A stretch of DNA of 64,000 bases, taken from positions 1 to 64,000 of the forward strand of contig NZ_JOCT01000005.1 in the NCBI RefSeq assembly GCF_000717875.1. Direction: 5' to 3'. Source of the DNA: Streptomyces sp. NRRL S-455 (GTDB lineage: Bacteria > Actinomycetota > Actinomycetes > Streptomycetales > Streptomycetaceae). Shown one piece after another: positions 20,155 through 27,892 of the stretch; position 1 is the first letter of the stretch, and each line of letters opens with the position of its first letter. The notes beneath the pieces were generated by a model. It ran no database searches. It was not told the DNA's origin and was given only the letters and a program-made list of their open reading frames with translations. A program made the position numbers and the translations under genes.

Positions 20155-20379
20155 TTATCGGCCGCGTATCGACCGAGCATGAGCGGATATTCCGGTTCCG
20201 GTCTCCGCAGGCAGGATGCGGCTGCCGTTGGGGCCGGGGTGCATGCGGGAGGGCCACGAGGTACGGGTCCACGAGCAGGCCCCGGAACTCAAAGAGGCGG
20301 GCGTGGGCGTCAGGGCGAGCACGGCGGCGAGCCCGCCGATGCCCGCCCCGACGACCGCGATCCGCACCTTCGGCGCCAT
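20155..20379 (-). pseudogene. hcmO: hcmO remnant: FAD monooxygenase 5' stub with an inverted segment
   Basis: Immediately after fabH, overlapping its stop as TGATG, starts MAPKVRIAVVGAGIGGLAAV, the FAD-binding N terminus of a salicylate-hydroxylase-type monooxygenase. CDA clusters have hcmO in this slot. After about 23 codons the frame turns to nonsense. The expected next piece, REGHEVRVHEQAPELKEAGV, is encoded at about 20247-20310 on the OPPOSITE strand, and the following piece GPNGSRIL is back on the minus strand. So a segment of roughly 65 bp has flipped inside the gene. The reading frame then ends at 20155 and no downstream monooxygenase sequence remains before asnO. No functional protein can be made. 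Confidence 0.85.
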
Positions 20380-21365
20380 CAGCCCCTCAGGTCCCGGACG
20401 GGTTCCGCGCCCGACCAGACGACGGCGGCGGAGCCCCAGGTGAGGCCGCCGCCGAAGGCGGTCAGGACCAGACGGTCCCCGGTGCCGATACGTCCTTCGG
20501 CGGCCGCGTCGGCCAGGGCGAGGGGGATGGAGGCGGCGGCCGTGTTGCCCACGTCCGCGATGTTCGAGATCACCCGCTCCGGTGGCAGGCCGAGGCGTTT
20601 GGCCACCGACTTGAGGATGCGGATGTTCGCCTGGTGGCCGACGAACGCGTCGACGTCCGCCATGTCCCACCCCACCTTCCCGGCGACGGAGCGGGCGGAT
20701 TCCGTCATGGTGGTGACGGCCCGGCTGTAGACCTCGCTGCCCTGCATGGTGAGGTACTCGCCGTGCGGCGGGATGGTGATCAGGTCGTCCCCGGTGCCGT
20801 CGCTGCCGAGTTCGGTGTGCAGCACCGCGCCGGGCTCGCTCGTGCGGCCACGCTCCAGGAGGACCGCGCCCGCTCCGTCGCCGAACACGACGGCCGTCGT
20901 ACGGTCGTCGGGATCCACGATCGAGGAGTAGACGTCCGCGCCGATGACCAGGGCCCGATCGCAGCTGCCCGCGGTGATCATCGAGGAGGCCACGGTGAGC
21001 CCGTAGACGAACCCGGAGCAGACGGCGGACAGGTCGAACGCCGCTGCCGCCAGGCCCAGTCGGGACGCCACCCAGGGGGCGGTCGCGGGGCAGCGCCGGT
21101 CCGGCGTGGTGGTCGCGAGCAGGACGAGGTCGCAGCCGTCCCGCCCGGCCGACTTCAGCGCCGCGGCTCCGGCCCCGACGGCGAGGTCTCCCGTGCCGGT
21201 CCCCCAGGAGACCCGGCGACGCCGTTCGATGCCCGTACGGCTGTGGATCCAGGCGTGGTCCGTGTCGAGGTGCCGCGACACCTCGTCGTTGGTGACGACG
21301 TCCTCCGGCAGGCAGGTGCCCAGGCCGGTGATGACGGCACCGACCCGGTCATTCGCCGCGGTCAT
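20379..21365 (-). CDS. fabH4: 3-oxoacyl-ACP synthase III (FabH4-like)
   Basis: A ketoacyl synthase III, 328 aa, that primes short-chain fatty acid synthesis for the lipopeptide acyl tail (hexanoyl in CDA). Seen: active-site Cys in AVCSGFVYG near residue 112, His in GHQANIRI near 247, and Asn in DVGNTAAAS near 277, with C-terminal FGGGLTWGSA. It overlaps the 3' end of hxcO by 17 bp and its stop overlaps the hcmO stub start, so ACP-fabF-hxcO-fabH-(hcmO) is one tightly coupled operon. Order matches the S. coelicolor fab operon as remembered (SCO3249-3245). Confidence 0.92.
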   Translation of the reverse strand: MTAANDRVGAVITGLGTCLPEDVVTNDEVSRHLDTDHAWIHSRTGIERRRRVSWGTGTGDLAVGAGAAALKSAGRDGCDLVLLATTTPDRRCPATAPWVASRLGLAAAAFDLSAVCSGFVYGLTVASSMITAGSCDRALVIGADVYSSIVDPDDRTTAVVFGDGAGAVLLERGRTSEPGAVLHTELGSDGTGDDLITIPPHGEYLTMQGSEVYSRAVTTMTESARSVAGKVGWDMADVDAFVGHQANIRILKSVAKRLGLPPERVISNIADVGNTAAASIPLALADAAAEGRIGTGDRLVLTAFGGGLTWGSAAVVWSGAEPVRDLRG

Positions 21366-23097
21366 GGAGGCCCCCTCCTTCCGGGGATGCGGACGACGCC
21401 GACACCGGGGCGGGCCCGGCGAGGGCGAGGGCCGTATGGAGTTCCGCGAAGTCCTGGCGGGCGATGGGTGCTGTGATCAGCTCCTCGGGCACGCCGAGTT
21501 CCGTCATCAGTTCCGCTGCGTCCAGGGGTGCGCCGGCCGCCTCACGGCGGACCTCTTCGAGGCGCAGGACCGCGCCCTGGTCCAGGATTCCGGCCCTCAG
21601 TGCGGCGAGCGCGTGCTCCAGTGCACAGGCCGCCGCGTACTGTCCGAGGAGGCGCTCGGACAGGGGCGTCCCGGCGTGGGCCGCCCAGTGGCCGATCGCC
21701 AGCGTCTGGTGGACGGCGCGGGTCCACTGCGCGCTGGCCTCGCCCGGACCGTGCCGCTCGACGTGGTCGAGCAGGACGTCGCACACGGACCGCAGCAGGC
21801 GGGCGGCGTCCGGACCGCCGGCCCCGGCGACCGCCTCGTCGAGTACCGTGTCGAACTCCTTGCGGTGGCGCAGGGCGAAGCGGGAGGCCTGGTAGCCGAG
21901 GACGGTGTTGTCCCCGCCGAAGGTGACGGCGATCTCGTAGTCGTGGAGCAGGGGCGTGATCTGGTTCGCGTCGTGGTACCCGAGTCCGCCGCACAGCTCC
22001 CGCGTCTCGGCGAGGGTGTGTCGGGCGTCGCCGGTGCTTCCGGACTTCCCGCAGGAGATCAGCGCGTGCAGCACCTGGTCACGGGCCGGTGCGCCCTGAG
22101 CGGAACGGGCGACCGCGATCTCGGACAGCGCGTCCATGGCGTGCCGGGCGGCGAGGGACCGGCCCACGGCGGCCGACAGCCGCATGCGGTAGTGCTCGTG
22201 GCCGATCAGCGGTCTGCCGAAGGTCTGCTTGACGGCCGCGAAACGGGTGGTGATCGCACAGGCGAGGAGCTGCGCGTAGGCCGCCCCCACCGACGGGAAG
22301 AGCCGCTCGTGGGTGAAGGTCGCCAGGCACTCCTCGAACCGCCGGTGGCGCGGCAGCGGGGAACGGTAGGTGCCGTCCGCGTCGATCGACGCCCAGCGGT
22401 TCATCAGGGCGGACACCGGCAGGCGGTAGTCCGTGAAGGAGAGGACGCCGGTCTGGTTGGCGGTGACGCCGCCCTTCGGCTCGGCCCGCCCGATGCGCAC
22501 CCCGGGCAGCACCCTGCCGTCTTCCCGCAGCGGCACCCGGATCCAGTGGTGGCCCTCGTCCCGCCCGCCGACCTGCAGCCGGCTCAGCACCATGGCCACG
22601 TCACCCGTGTGCAGGCTGTTGCCGATCCACACCTTGCTGTCGGCGGGCCGGGGCGTGTTCAGGACCAGCGTGCCGCTCTGCGGGTCGTAGGTGGCGGTGG
22701 TCCGCACCTGCTTCAGGTCCGATCCGGCGTGCAGTTCGGAGCCCGCGAAGCAGTACACCTTGGCCATGCGGTCGATCTCCGGGCCGTAGGAGCGCAGTTG
22801 CTGCTGTCCGCCGTGGCTGAGCAGCGCGTCACCCGCGATCTGGTGGGAGACCAGGACGTTGAGCAGGGACAGGTCGTACGCACCGATCCAGCCCATGGTG
22901 CGCAGGAAGTCGGGGAAGCGGGCGCTGTCGCCGCGGCCCAGCCAGAGGGAATTCGCCGTGAAGCCGGCACCGTTGAGGAGTTTCGCCCGGCGAAGCGTCA
23001 GCAGGCTGTAGTCGAGAACGCTTCCGTCGTCCGGTCTGATGGTGGCGAACTCGGGCCCGGACAGGACACGGGCCAGCTCTTCTTCGCGTTGCGTCAT
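21349..23097 (-). CDS. hxcO: HxcO-like acyl-ACP oxidase/epoxidase
   Basis: A FAD-dependent acyl-CoA-oxidase-fold enzyme of 582 aa. In the CDA pathway HxcO oxidises hexanoyl-ACP to hex-2-enoyl-ACP and also has epoxidase activity. Seen: the N-terminal segment FLRTMGWIGAYDLSLLNVLV, a central beta domain (VWIGNSLHTGDVAMVLSRLQ) and the helical C-terminal part with ELCGGLGYHDANQI and TFGGDNTVLGYQASR, typical of acyl-CoA oxidases. I chose the ATG at 23097 because CCAGGAGAGTCC precedes it. It lies between fabF and fabH in the fab operon. With hcmO broken, this is the only epoxide-forming enzyme left here. Confidence 0.9.
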   Translation of the reverse strand: MTQREEELARVLSGPEFATIRPDDGSVLDYSLLTLRRAKLLNGAGFTANSLWLGRGDSARFPDFLRTMGWIGAYDLSLLNVLVSHQIAGDALLSHGGQQQLRSYGPEIDRMAKVYCFAGSELHAGSDLKQVRTTATYDPQSGTLVLNTPRPADSKVWIGNSLHTGDVAMVLSRLQVGGRDEGHHWIRVPLREDGRVLPGVRIGRAEPKGGVTANQTGVLSFTDYRLPVSALMNRWASIDADGTYRSPLPRHRRFEECLATFTHERLFPSVGAAYAQLLACAITTRFAAVKQTFGRPLIGHEHYRMRLSAAVGRSLAARHAMDALSEIAVARSAQGAPARDQVLHALISCGKSGSTGDARHTLAETRELCGGLGYHDANQITPLLHDYEIAVTFGGDNTVLGYQASRFALRHRKEFDTVLDEAVAGAGGPDAARLLRSVCDVLLDHVERHGPGEASAQWTRAVHQTLAIGHWAAHAGTPLSERLLGQYAAACALEHALAALRAGILDQGAVLRLEEVRREAAGAPLDAAELMTELGVPEELITAPIARQDFAELHTALALAGPAPVSASSASPEGGGLHDRGE

Positions 23098-23148
23098 GGA
23101 CTCTCCTGGGATGGGTCGCACGGGTCTGTGGCTGCGCGGCTGCGCCGG

Positions 23149-24366
23149 TCAGGCGTCCAGCACCAGCGCGCAGTTGCTGCCCCCGAATCCGAAGGAGGTG
23201 CTCACGGAGACGGTCCCGCCGTGGCTGCGCGCGCTGCCGAGGACCAGGTCCAGTTCGGGCAGGTCGGGGTCGGCACGCTCCGTGTGCGCGATCGGCGGCA
23301 GGGTGCCGCTGCGCAGGCTGCGCAGGGTCAGCACGGCCTCGATGGCACCGGCCGCGCCGAGGGTGTGGCCGAGCAGCCCCTTGTTCGAGGTGACGGACGG
23401 TCCGTGGGGGAAGAGGCGGGCGAGGAGCCGGGCCTCCGTCTGGTCGTTCTGCGGTGTCGAGGTGCCGTGCGCGTTCACGGTCGTGACGTCCCGCGCGGTC
23501 ATACGGGCCGCGGCCAGCGCCTGTTCCACGGCGGCCGCGGCGCTCGCCCCGTCGGGGCGGGGGGACGTCGGGTGGTGCGCGTCGGACGTGCTGCCGTAGC
23601 CGAGGAGCCGGCCGAGTACGTCGGCGCCCCGGGCGCGGGCCTTCGCCGGCTTCTCCATGACGACGGCCGCCGCGCCCTCGGAGATGACGAAGCCGTCGCG
23701 GTCCGCGGCGAACGGCCGTGACGCGTCGGGCCCCTTGTGCTCGGAGAGCGCGCCCATGCGGGCGAATCCGGCGACCACGAGGGGGGTGACGGCCGCGTCC
23801 GTGCCGCAGGCGATGACCGTGTCGCAGACCCCGGCGTCCAGCAGGGTCTTGCCGAGGCCGAGCGCCGAGGCACCCGACGCACAGGCGGCCGCCACCGTGT
23901 GACTGGGCCCGGTGATCCCGTACCGCGCGCTGAGAGTGCCCGCCGCCATGTTGATCAGTGACCGGGGGTGCAGATACGGCGAGACCATCTCCGGGCCCTG
24001 GCGGTCGAGCCGCCGGTGCTGCTCCTCCAGCGTGGTCACTCCGCCGAAGGCGCACCCCACCACGATGCCGACCCGGCTGCCGTCCCACCTCCGCGGGTCG
24101 AGCCCCGCCTGGACCAACGCCTCGTCCACCGCCGCCAGGGCGAACCGGATGAAGGGGTCGGTACGGGCGGTGCCGCGCCCGGTGAGCTGCCCCGGCCGCA
24201 GGGGCGGCACGCGCAGGCTGTGCCACGCCCCGGTGCCGGCCAGCGGCTCCGGGTCACCGGACTCCAGGGACCTGGCCGCGCACAGCGCCTCCCAGGTCGT
24301 GTCGGAGTCGGTGCCCGCCGGGGTCACCAGGCCGGCACCCGTTATGGCGACGGGTCCTTCGGTCAC
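23149..24366 (-). CDS. fabF3: 3-oxoacyl-ACP synthase II (FabF3-like)
   Basis: A ketoacyl synthase II of 405 aa that elongates the acyl-ACP tail. Seen: nucleophile Cys in AAACASGASAL near residue 158, His in [11 protein letters not shown] near 296, and His in NKGLLGHTLGAAG near 330, with C-terminal GFGGSNCALV. The start is GTG, overlapping the ACP stop as GTGA. This coupling to the ACP is the usual organisation of such priming operons. Confidence 0.92.
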   Translation of the reverse strand: MTEGPVAITGAGLVTPAGTDSDTTWEALCAARSLESGDPEPLAGTGAWHSLRVPPLRPGQLTGRGTARTDPFIRFALAAVDEALVQAGLDPRRWDGSRVGIVVGCAFGGVTTLEEQHRRLDRQGPEMVSPYLHPRSLINMAAGTLSARYGITGPSHTVAAACASGASALGLGKTLLDAGVCDTVIACGTDAAVTPLVVAGFARMGALSEHKGPDASRPFAADRDGFVISEGAAAVVMEKPAKARARGADVLGRLLGYGSTSDAHHPTSPRPDGASAAAAVEQALAAARMTARDVTTVNAHGTSTPQNDQTEARLLARLFPHGPSVTSNKGLLGHTLGAAGAIEAVLTLRSLRSGTLPPIAHTERADPDLPELDLVLGSARSHGGTVSVSTSFGFGGSNCALVLDA

Positions 24367-24608
24367 GCCGCTTCCAGCCCCGAGCCGGCCAGCGAGACGA
24401 CGTCCCCGACCGTGAGGTCCGCTATCCGGGTCTCCTCGCCGCCGAGGTCCACGCCCGTCTCTTCCTTGATCCTGACGATGAGCTCGGCGATGGCGAGAGA
24501 ATCCAGTTCGAGGGTGCGCAACAGGGCGCCGTCCGTGATCTCCGCGGGGTCCACTTCCAGGTCTTCGGCCAGGATCCCGTGCACGACAGTCTTCGGGTCC
24601 ATGCTCAT
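24363..24608 (-). CDS. Acyl carrier protein for the lipopeptide tail
   Basis: An 81-aa ACP with the phosphopantetheine Ser in LELDSLAIAEL near residue 39. It is the first gene of the ACP-fabF-hxcO-fabH operon. I chose ATG 24608 (MSMDPKTVV) because AGAGGTGAAAG lies just upstream; a start 13 codons further up has no ribosome site. In the CDA pathway the hexanoyl/epoxyhexanoyl chain is built and tailored on this ACP before transfer to the first NRPS module. Confidence 0.92.
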   Translation of the reverse strand: MSMDPKTVVHGILAEDLEVDPAEITDGALLRTLELDSLAIAELIVRIKEETGVDLGGEETRIADLTVGDVVSLAGSGLEAA

Positions 24609-24745
24609 GTCTTTCACCTCTGTGGGGGCTAAGGATTGATTCGGCACCTCGAAACGAGATCAACTCCACTTTGCTGACGCCGGATATGGAGCACGTATCG
24701 CGCCGTTATCAAGAGAAAGAGGCGGAAAGAGCCAGAACACCGAAA

Positions 24746-24766
24746 CCCGCCGGCTGAACCGGCGGG
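24746..24766 (-). terminator. Stem-loop terminator near the IS remnant
   Basis: A perfect 8-bp GC-rich stem (24746-24753 and 24759-24766) with a 5-nt loop. On the minus strand a T-rich run follows it. A short reading-frame end (V-P-E-A-stop) lies just before it on that strand, so it probably ended a gene now mostly lost. It shields the lipopeptide ACP operon from read-through. Confidence 0.65.
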
Positions 24767-24800
24767 CCTCAAAAGGGAATTCAGGCCTCCGGCACCGACC

Positions 24801-24944
24801 GATGGGATGGTCGTGCGGGTTGTAGCGGGCGCCGTACCACAGGTGCAGGCCGGGCTGGTCGGCCACGAAGTCGCGGACCGTGCGGGCGTGGTGGATCGGG
24901 TCGTTGTCACAGATCAGCACCGTCGCCGGGGCGTCGGGGAAGGA
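24801..24944 (-). pseudogene. IS630-type transposase fragment
   Basis: About 48 codons on the minus strand read PATVLICDNDPIHHARTV ... LHLWYGARYNPHDHPI, which resembles the C-terminal DDE core of IS630-family transposases (the CDN-HHA and YSPHDNPxE region). The frame loses similarity on both sides, no terminal inverted repeats are visible, and the final catalytic E segment is gone. It is a relic that marks a past insertion or deletion between the two clusters. Confidence 0.7.
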
Positions 24945-25122
24945 CGAGCTCGGTCTGCGGGCACAGGACTCGGCGCCCGCAGTCCATGTGGTCATCGTGG
25001 GGCACCGCCACGTGCCCGCAGCCCTCGCCGTGCACGTGGGCATGATCGGCGTGCTGACGGTGCACGCCGACCTCGCTCTCATCCGCGTGACAGTCGTGCG
25101 GGCAGGTCACGGTGATCCGCAT
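24907..25122 (-). pseudogene. Truncated His-rich small protein ORF
   Basis: A 71-codon ORF starting MRITVTCPHDCHADES and rich in His and Cys (HADHAHVHGEGCGHVAVPHD near residues 24-43). The pattern resembles small actinobacterial His-rich, probably metal-binding proteins whose C terminus normally continues as ...HGDHVDYxHDGHxH. Here similarity stops after about residue 47 and the rest overlaps the transposase relic in another frame. It is likely truncated by that rearrangement. Function is unknown. Confidence 0.45.
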
Positions 25123-25166
25123 CGACAACCGCACCGGTCCCGGCCGGAGCCGGCGGTCCGCCGCGG

Positions 25167-25916
25167 TCACCCGTCTCCGTCGGTCCCGGCGGCGTGCGGT
25201 GGCACGGTGGTGTGGGTCCCGTCCGGGGCGACCATCACCGCGTGCCCCACGCTGTGCAGCATGGGCAGGTCGGAGGGATGGTCGCCGTAGGCCCAGCAGT
25301 CGGCCGGGTCGATGTCGGGGTGGCGGGCGAGGAGCCGGCGCACCAGGGTGCGCTTGCCCTCGCCGATGGCCGGGGGGCCGATCAGTTCGCCGGTGAGCAG
25401 CGGCCCGCAGTGTTCGAGTCTCGCGCCGAGGGCGAACCGCGCCCCGACCGCCTCGGCGATGACGGCCAGCAGCGGCGGGAAGGTGCCGGAGACCAGGGCG
25501 ACGGACGCGCCCTCGGCCCGGTGCCGGCGCAGCGCGGCCAGTGTGGTGGGGAGATAGAAGCCGTCGGCCCGGCTGTGTTCCCCGTACCACCGGCGGGCCG
25601 CGGCCTCGGCCTCCGCGGCCGGGCAGCCCCGGAAGGCCCGGTGGAAACGGCGGTTGGCCTCCTCGCGGGGCAGACCGGCCAGTGCGCCGAGCAGTTCGCC
25701 GGCCCGGCGCACTCCGTCCGCGCCGTGCGTCCGCGCGAAGTGGTCGCGGAGGAAGTCCGGGCCGCTCTTGCGGCCGATCAGCGTCTCGTCCACGTCGAAG
25801 AACACCAGCCGGCGGGGGCCCTCGGGGCGTACCCGCGCCGCGGGCCGGGAGGGTGTGGGGCGGGGCGTCGCGGGTCGCGGGGACCGGTTGCGCCCGCTGC
25901 GGGTGTCAGTGGACAC
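25167..25916 (-). CDS. HAD-family phosphatase (SerB-like, HAD-IB)
   Basis: A 249-aa haloacid-dehalogenase phosphatase. Seen: motif I FFDVDETLIG near residue 37, motif II VSGTFPP, Lys of motif III in GEGKRTLV, and motif IV YGDHPSDLPML. The likely GTG start at 25916 overlaps the end of the upstream flavoprotein gene by 11 bp, so the two are co-transcribed. It is the first intact gene on the azoxy side of the IS debris. A role in dephosphorylating a serine-type or phosphorylated intermediate is possible but unproven. The N-terminal ~30 residues are low-complexity, so the true start may be further in. Confidence 0.8.
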   Translation of the reverse strand: MSTDTRSGRNRSPRPATPRPTPSRPAARVRPEGPRRLVFFDVDETLIGRKSGPDFLRDHFARTHGADGVRRAGELLGALAGLPREEANRRFHRAFRGCPAAEAEAAARRWYGEHSRADGFYLPTTLAALRRHRAEGASVALVSGTFPPLLAVIAEAVGARFALGARLEHCGPLLTGELIGPPAIGEGKRTLVRRLLARHPDIDPADCWAYGDHPSDLPMLHSVGHAVMVAPDGTHTTVPPHAAGTDGDG

Positions 25917-27153
25917 CGGCGACCACCTCCGCCGACGCGGAGTACGCCATGAACCGGGGCGCTGCCGCCGGCCCGGCCGCCTGCTCGGGACGGTCCTCGA
26001 AGTCGGCGAACACCGAGTCCGCGTACAGGGCCGCCGCGGTCTCCCGGCGCACGGCCTGGTGCGCGGCCAGCACGTGGACGTCGCGCCAGGTGCGCTCCAG
26101 CGGCCCGGGGCCGCCGCATGCGTGGGTTCCGGCCGCGCGGAACAGCCGCTCAACGGCGGTCACCAGGTGCTGTGCGGCGGCCGCCGCGACCCGGCGGTTG
26201 CGGGCCACGTCCCGCTCGGCGCGGGTGCCCGAGTCGGCCCGCAGCGCCGCGTCCCCGAGCAGCAGTTCGGCGGCCTCGATGTCATCGGCCGACTGCGCCA
26301 GCGTCAGCTGGAGCGTGGCACGCTCCGAGGGCCGGCCGGCTCCCCTGCGCGCGGCCCACGCGGTCCACTCCCGCAGGGCGTGGCGGGCCGCCCCCAGGGC
26401 GGGCGCGCACAGCAGCAGTCCCGTGCCCAGGTGCGCCGGGGCGGTGTGGCAGCGGGACCGCCCGGGCCCGGGAGAGCCCGCCAGCACGTCCGACAGCGAG
26501 CAGGTGCGGTGGTCGGGGACGACCACCGGGCCGTCGAGGACCGCGGTGTGGCTGCCGGTGCCGCGCATTCCGGTGCTGCGCCACGTCTCCCGTACGTGGA
26601 TCTCGGCGGCGGGGACGGCGAAGAGCCGGCACCGGCCGCCGGGTAACCGCGGTTCGTCCGGTTCCGGGGCCGCGAGCAGCAGCCAGTCCGCGTCCGCGAT
26701 CCCGCTGACGCACTCCCAGGTGCCGCTGAGCAGCCAGCCTCCGGAGCAGCGGGCGGCCGAGCCGGAGGGCCGCAGTCCGGCGGCGATCCGCACATCGGGC
26801 GTTCGGCCCCACAGGTCGAGCTGCCCTTCGAGGGGCAGGTGGGCGGCGTATCTGCCGTGGGTCGCCCACAGGGCGGCGCACCACGCGGCGGACGCACACC
26901 CCTCGCCGACGGCCGCCACCTCGGCGAGGAGGTCGCTGAAGGTTCCCTCGGTACCGTGCCAGACCCCGGGCACGAAGTGACGGGCGAAGCCGGCGCGGGT
27001 CAGCCGCGCGAGGGTCTCCGCGGACAGCCGGCCGGTGGCGTCCGCCGTCGACGCGTGTGCCGCGGCGGAAGCCACGGCGCCCTCCAGCTGTACGCGCGCC
27101 CGCGGCGCGCCACCCTGTGCCCCCTGGCCTGTGCAGATTTGACGCCGGTTCAC
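25906..27153 (-). CDS. Flavin-dependent monooxygenase, acyl-CoA dehydrogenase fold
   Basis: A 415-aa protein with the layout of class D flavin monooxygenases (HsaA/HpaB/DszC type): N-terminal helical domain, a central beta part with LSGTWECVSGIADADWLLLA near residue 145, and a C-terminal four-helix region. Such enzymes use reduced flavin from a partner reductase; a candidate reductase is at 48705-49262. The GTG start has AAAGGAG upstream. Codon 170 is TTA, so translation should depend on bldA tRNA. It is transcribed divergently from a TetR regulator, with an 18-bp palindrome in the shared promoter. N-hydroxylation is one possible role; 44923-46062 competes for it. Confidence 0.75.
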   Translation of the reverse strand: MNRRQICTGQGAQGGAPRARVQLEGAVASAAAHASTADATGRLSAETLARLTRAGFARHFVPGVWHGTEGTFSDLLAEVAAVGEGCASAAWCAALWATHGRYAAHLPLEGQLDLWGRTPDVRIAAGLRPSGSAARCSGGWLLSGTWECVSGIADADWLLLAAPEPDEPRLPGGRCRLFAVPAAEIHVRETWRSTGMRGTGSHTAVLDGPVVVPDHRTCSLSDVLAGSPGPGRSRCHTAPAHLGTGLLLCAPALGAARHALREWTAWAARRGAGRPSERATLQLTLAQSADDIEAAELLLGDAALRADSGTRAERDVARNRRVAAAAAQHLVTAVERLFRAAGTHACGGPGPLERTWRDVHVLAAHQAVRRETAAALYADSVFADFEDRPEQAAGPAAAPRFMAYSASAEVVAGVH

Positions 27154-27182
27154 CTATCGCTCTCCTTTACTCCACGACTAGA

Positions 27183-27200
27183 ATTCGTTCGGGAACGAAT
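27183..27200. promoter_or_regulatory. Perfect 18-bp palindromic operator
   Basis: ATTCGTTC-GG-GAACGAAT is a perfect 8+2+8 palindrome between the divergent flavoprotein and TetR genes. The architecture equals that of 29025-29042. It is a likely autoregulatory operator for the butyrolactone-receptor family repressors here. Confidence 0.7.
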
Positions 27201-27251
27201 CTTTCTCGGCCGGTCCTTCACCACCGGGCCGGGGTGAAGGAGGTGATCAGC

Positions 27252-27845
27252 GTGGTCAAGCAGGCGCGTGCCCTTCGGACGCACGATCGCGTCCTCGACG
27301 CCGCCGCGTACGAGTTCGCACGCTACGGCTACGTGAACGCGAACCTGCAGCGCATCGCCGACCGGATCGGGTTGACCAAGGGCGCCCTGTACGGGCATTT
27401 CTCCAGCAAGGAGAAGCTGGCCGCCGCGCTGACGGAACACCTGTCCCGGGGCGTGCGGACGCTGCTGGACGAGGCCAGGACCTCGCCCGAGCCGGCCACG
27501 AGCCGGCTGGAGGCCCTGGTGCTCGGACTCGGCAAGCTCTTCGAGACCGACCACAGGGCGCAGGCGGCCCTGCGGCTGGAGGTGGAGGCGGCTCGGGCGG
27601 CCGACACGGTGGCTCCTCTCCTGAGCGACACCCATGGCGTCGCGCTCGAACTCGTGGGCGAGGTGCAGCGGGGACGGCACTGGGACGAGACGCCGCCGGC
27701 CGACGCCCTGGCCGATCTCATCGTCGCGGCGTTCTGCACCGCGCTGTGGACCGGCGCCTGCGCGGGCCCGGACCGGCCCGGGCCCAGCGTCGCCGCGATG
27801 TGGGGCGTGCTGACGCGCGTGATGGGAACACGCGCCTCCGCCTGA
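27252..27845 (+). CDS. TetR regulator, butyrolactone-receptor family
   Basis: A 197-aa repressor with an N-terminal helix-turn-helix (RIADRIGLTKGALYGHFSSK near residues 33-52) of the ArpA/ScbR type. The start is GTG 27252 because a near-perfect anti-16S match AAGGAGGTGATC ends just before it; an in-frame GTG nine bases earlier would sit inside that site. The gene is convergent with the AfsA homologue and divergent from the flavoprotein. The ligand-binding half lacks the PYxxW pattern of true receptors, so it may be a pseudo-receptor. It probably binds the palindrome just upstream. Confidence 0.85.
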   Translation: MVKQARALRTHDRVLDAAAYEFARYGYVNANLQRIADRIGLTKGALYGHFSSKEKLAAALTEHLSRGVRTLLDEARTSPEPATSRLEALVLGLGKLFETDHRAQAALRLEVEAARAADTVAPLLSDTHGVALELVGEVQRGRHWDETPPADALADLIVAAFCTALWTGACAGPDRPGPSVAAMWGVLTRVMGTRASA

Positions 27846-27892
27846 GCCCCGACGACCGCGCGGCCCCGGGGCCCGGGCCCGGTGGGCCGCCG

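Noticed and set aside
20216..20443. A small plus-strand gene containing REGHEVRVHEQAPELKEAGV
   Set aside because: The similarity covers only one inverted block of hcmO; the rest of the frame is antisense to the FabH and hcmO starts.
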